Assembly: GCA_027295975.1 (NCBI GenBank)
Contig: JAPUJX010000652.1
Span: 1-6,979 of the forward strand
DNA from: Gammaproteobacteria bacterium
GTDB lineage: Bacteria; Pseudomonadota; Gammaproteobacteria; Pseudomonadales; Azotimanducaceae
DNA: 6,979 nucleotides
Reading direction: 5' to 3'
Positions within the stretch are counted from its first letter, which is position 1, and the number at the start of each line of letters is the position of its first letter. The notes beneath the pieces were generated by a model. It saw only the letters and a program-made list of their open reading frames with translations, did not search any database and was not told the origin of the DNA. Made by a program: the position numbers and the translations under genes. This document shows positions 6,262 through 6,979 of this stretch, piece by piece.

Positions 6262-6465
6262 TTATTTGTTACCTGTGGTAACGAAAAAGAGATATTCGTC
6301 ACGCCAGGGAAAGCGCTCGGGAGGATAAAAGGGCAATTTGTAGACACCTGGCCGGTAGGCTCCCACCGGTTCGCGATTAGCGGTTGCCTCGTGAACTAAA
6401 CCGGCAAGTGTTTGATTTTCGTTATTTATCGCGCCGGTCCAACATGTTGCCGCGGCGCAGGAGGT
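6262..6465 (-). other. Protein-like open frame following korB in the next frame (possible frameshifted tail)
   Basis: On the minus strand, a frame that is open from 6465 to a TAA at 6262-6264 begins inside the korB 3' end and continues where the korB frame stops. It has no ATG, and the only GTG or TTG codons lie well inside it, so it does not look like an independent gene. Its translation is protein-like, including CWTGAINNENQTLAGLVHEA, YRPGVYKLPFYPPERFPWR and DEYLFFVTTGNK. Skipping one base at about 6445 joins the korB residues RRGN to CWTG, and many KorB proteins end in a G-D-T-W-T-V-like motif. It may be a broken or sequencing-error extension of korB, or untranslated spacer that happens to be open. 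I do not recognise the sequence. It occupies most of the gap of about 240 bp between korB and the regulator. Confidence 0.35.
6268..6282. repeat. 15-bp inverted repeat GTTACC-TGT-GGTAAC
   Basis: There are perfect 6-bp arms around a 3-bp centre, about 40 bp upstream of the GntR half-site cluster. The half-site order (ACC..GGT) is the reverse of the GGT..ACC operator core, so it is probably not the same protein's site in the same register. No T-run follows on either strand, which argues against an intrinsic terminator. It also falls within the last codons of the open frame that follows korB. Confidence 0.4.
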
Positions 6466-6979
6466 CTACGACCTTTGCCCGTCGATGTCTGGGTTTGTTG
6501 GCCCAGTAGGTCGACTCGAACGCGGGTTTTTGCTGGCGGAAGATCACCCCCATGGCCACAGGCAGGGGCGGTGACATCGTCACGAGCAGTTGCGCGAGGA
6601 TCGGGTTGGTTTCGTCGTGGACCAGCAGATCCTTTTCACCAAGGCCGTCTTCGCCCAGGTGGACACATTCGATTGAGAGGGATGTTTTATTGAGCACCAA
6701 CCCTCTGTCTCTGGCTTGCCCATACCTCAGCGGGCTGCCGTGCACCAGGTGTATCTGGGTTTCCGCCGCCGTCTTTCTGGCAACCACCTCATCGAATACA
6801 TCTTTGTTGTACACGATGCAGTTCTGCAGGATCTCAACGAAAGCCGTGCCTTGGTGTTCCTTTGCCTCGGTAAGCAGGGTGGGTAGGCCTTTCTGATCGA
6901 TATCGACCGCGCGGGCGATGAACGTCGCTCCCGCACCGATGGCGAACAGGCCTGGCTGGATGGGGCTGTCCACCGAACC
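6422..6979 (-). CDS. korB: 2-oxoacid (2-oxoglutarate):ferredoxin oxidoreductase beta subunit, C-terminal part
   Basis: This is the C-terminal 185 codons of a KorB-type subunit; the gene runs off the right edge. The enzyme oxidatively decarboxylates a 2-oxoacid, probably 2-oxoglutarate to succinyl-CoA, passing electrons to ferredoxin; the beta subunit holds thiamine diphosphate and a [4Fe-4S] cluster. Recognisable family segments are GSVDSPIQPGLFAIGAGATF, ARAVDIDQKGL, HQGTAFVEILQNCIVYN, VHGSPLRYGQ and LLVHDETNPILA. The Cys of QNC (codon at 6818-6820) corresponds to the fourth cluster ligand of related oxidoreductases. The thiamine-diphosphate motif and the other cysteines would lie outside the window. 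The GTG at 6971-6973 is an internal Val, not a start, because the family match continues upstream of it. The end is odd: it reads RRGNMLDRRDK where relatives tend to have a TWTV-like end, which the adjacent frame partly supplies. The alpha subunit gene is expected upstream, beyond the window. Confidence 0.88.
   Translation of the reverse strand, partial: GSVDSPIQPGLFAIGAGATFIARAVDIDQKGLPTLLTEAKEHQGTAFVEILQNCIVYNKDVFDEVVARKTAAETQIHLVHGSPLRYGQARDRGLVLNKTSLSIECVHLGEDGLGEKDLLVHDETNPILAQLLVTMSPPLPVAMGVIFRQQKPAFESTYWANKPRHRRAKVVDLLRRGNMLDRRDK

Noticed and set aside
6352..6369. CCGGT...ACCGG stem-loop downstream of korB as an intrinsic terminator
   Set aside because: The stem is only 5 bp with an 8-nt loop, and no T-run follows on the minus strand.
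6971..6973. GTG as the start of the korB-like gene
   Set aside because: The codons before it (Gly-Ser) continue the KorB family match GSVDSP, so this is an internal Val and the gene is truncated by the window edge.

Overview
The window looks like chromosome of a Gram-negative, probably gammaproteobacterial organism. It carries a tripartite-type RND efflux pump, its periplasmic adaptor, an outer-membrane-type glycine-zipper lipoprotein, a FadR-type GntR regulator, and base composition that is moderately GC-rich throughout. The taxon is inferred from gene content only. All the genes I can support are on the minus strand, so transcription runs from right to left.

Layout, in transcription order. 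(1) 6979-6422 is the 3' part of a korB-like gene, the beta subunit of 2-oxoacid (probably 2-oxoglutarate):ferredoxin oxidoreductase, whose 5' part lies beyond the right edge. Directly after it, in the neighbouring frame, is a 68-codon protein-like open stretch that may be a frameshifted tail. (2) Four alternating GACCA/TGGTC half-sites (6201-6227) lie just upstream of a GTG-started GntR/FCD regulator (6177-5446). (3) The regulator overlaps by 4 bp (ATGA) an HlyD/AcrA-type membrane fusion protein (5449-4292). (4) After 9 bp comes a complete 1063-residue RND permease (4282-1091). (5) After 16 bp comes a PaaI-type hotdog thioesterase (1074-688). (6) After a 110-bp gap with two palindromes comes a small glycine-zipper lipoprotein (577-209). 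(7) The left edge is a 119-bp element bounded by perfect 17-bp inverted repeats, a candidate dispersed palindromic or MITE-like repeat.

Interpretation. gntR-mfp-rnd-thioesterase is very likely one self-regulated operon. The operator has the TGGTnnnACCA-type core known for FadR/PdhR-class GntR proteins. By hand alignment the regulator's effector domain has no histidine at any of the three positions that usually bind metal in FCD proteins, which makes it resemble acyl-CoA-binding FadR. Together with the co-transcribed acyl-CoA thioesterase-like protein, this suggests a pump responding to, or exporting, a fatty-acyl, aryl-acyl or other amphiphilic compound. No outer-membrane channel gene is present, so a TolC-like protein encoded elsewhere is presumably used. 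I see no CRISPR array, tRNA, rRNA, transposase or phage gene.
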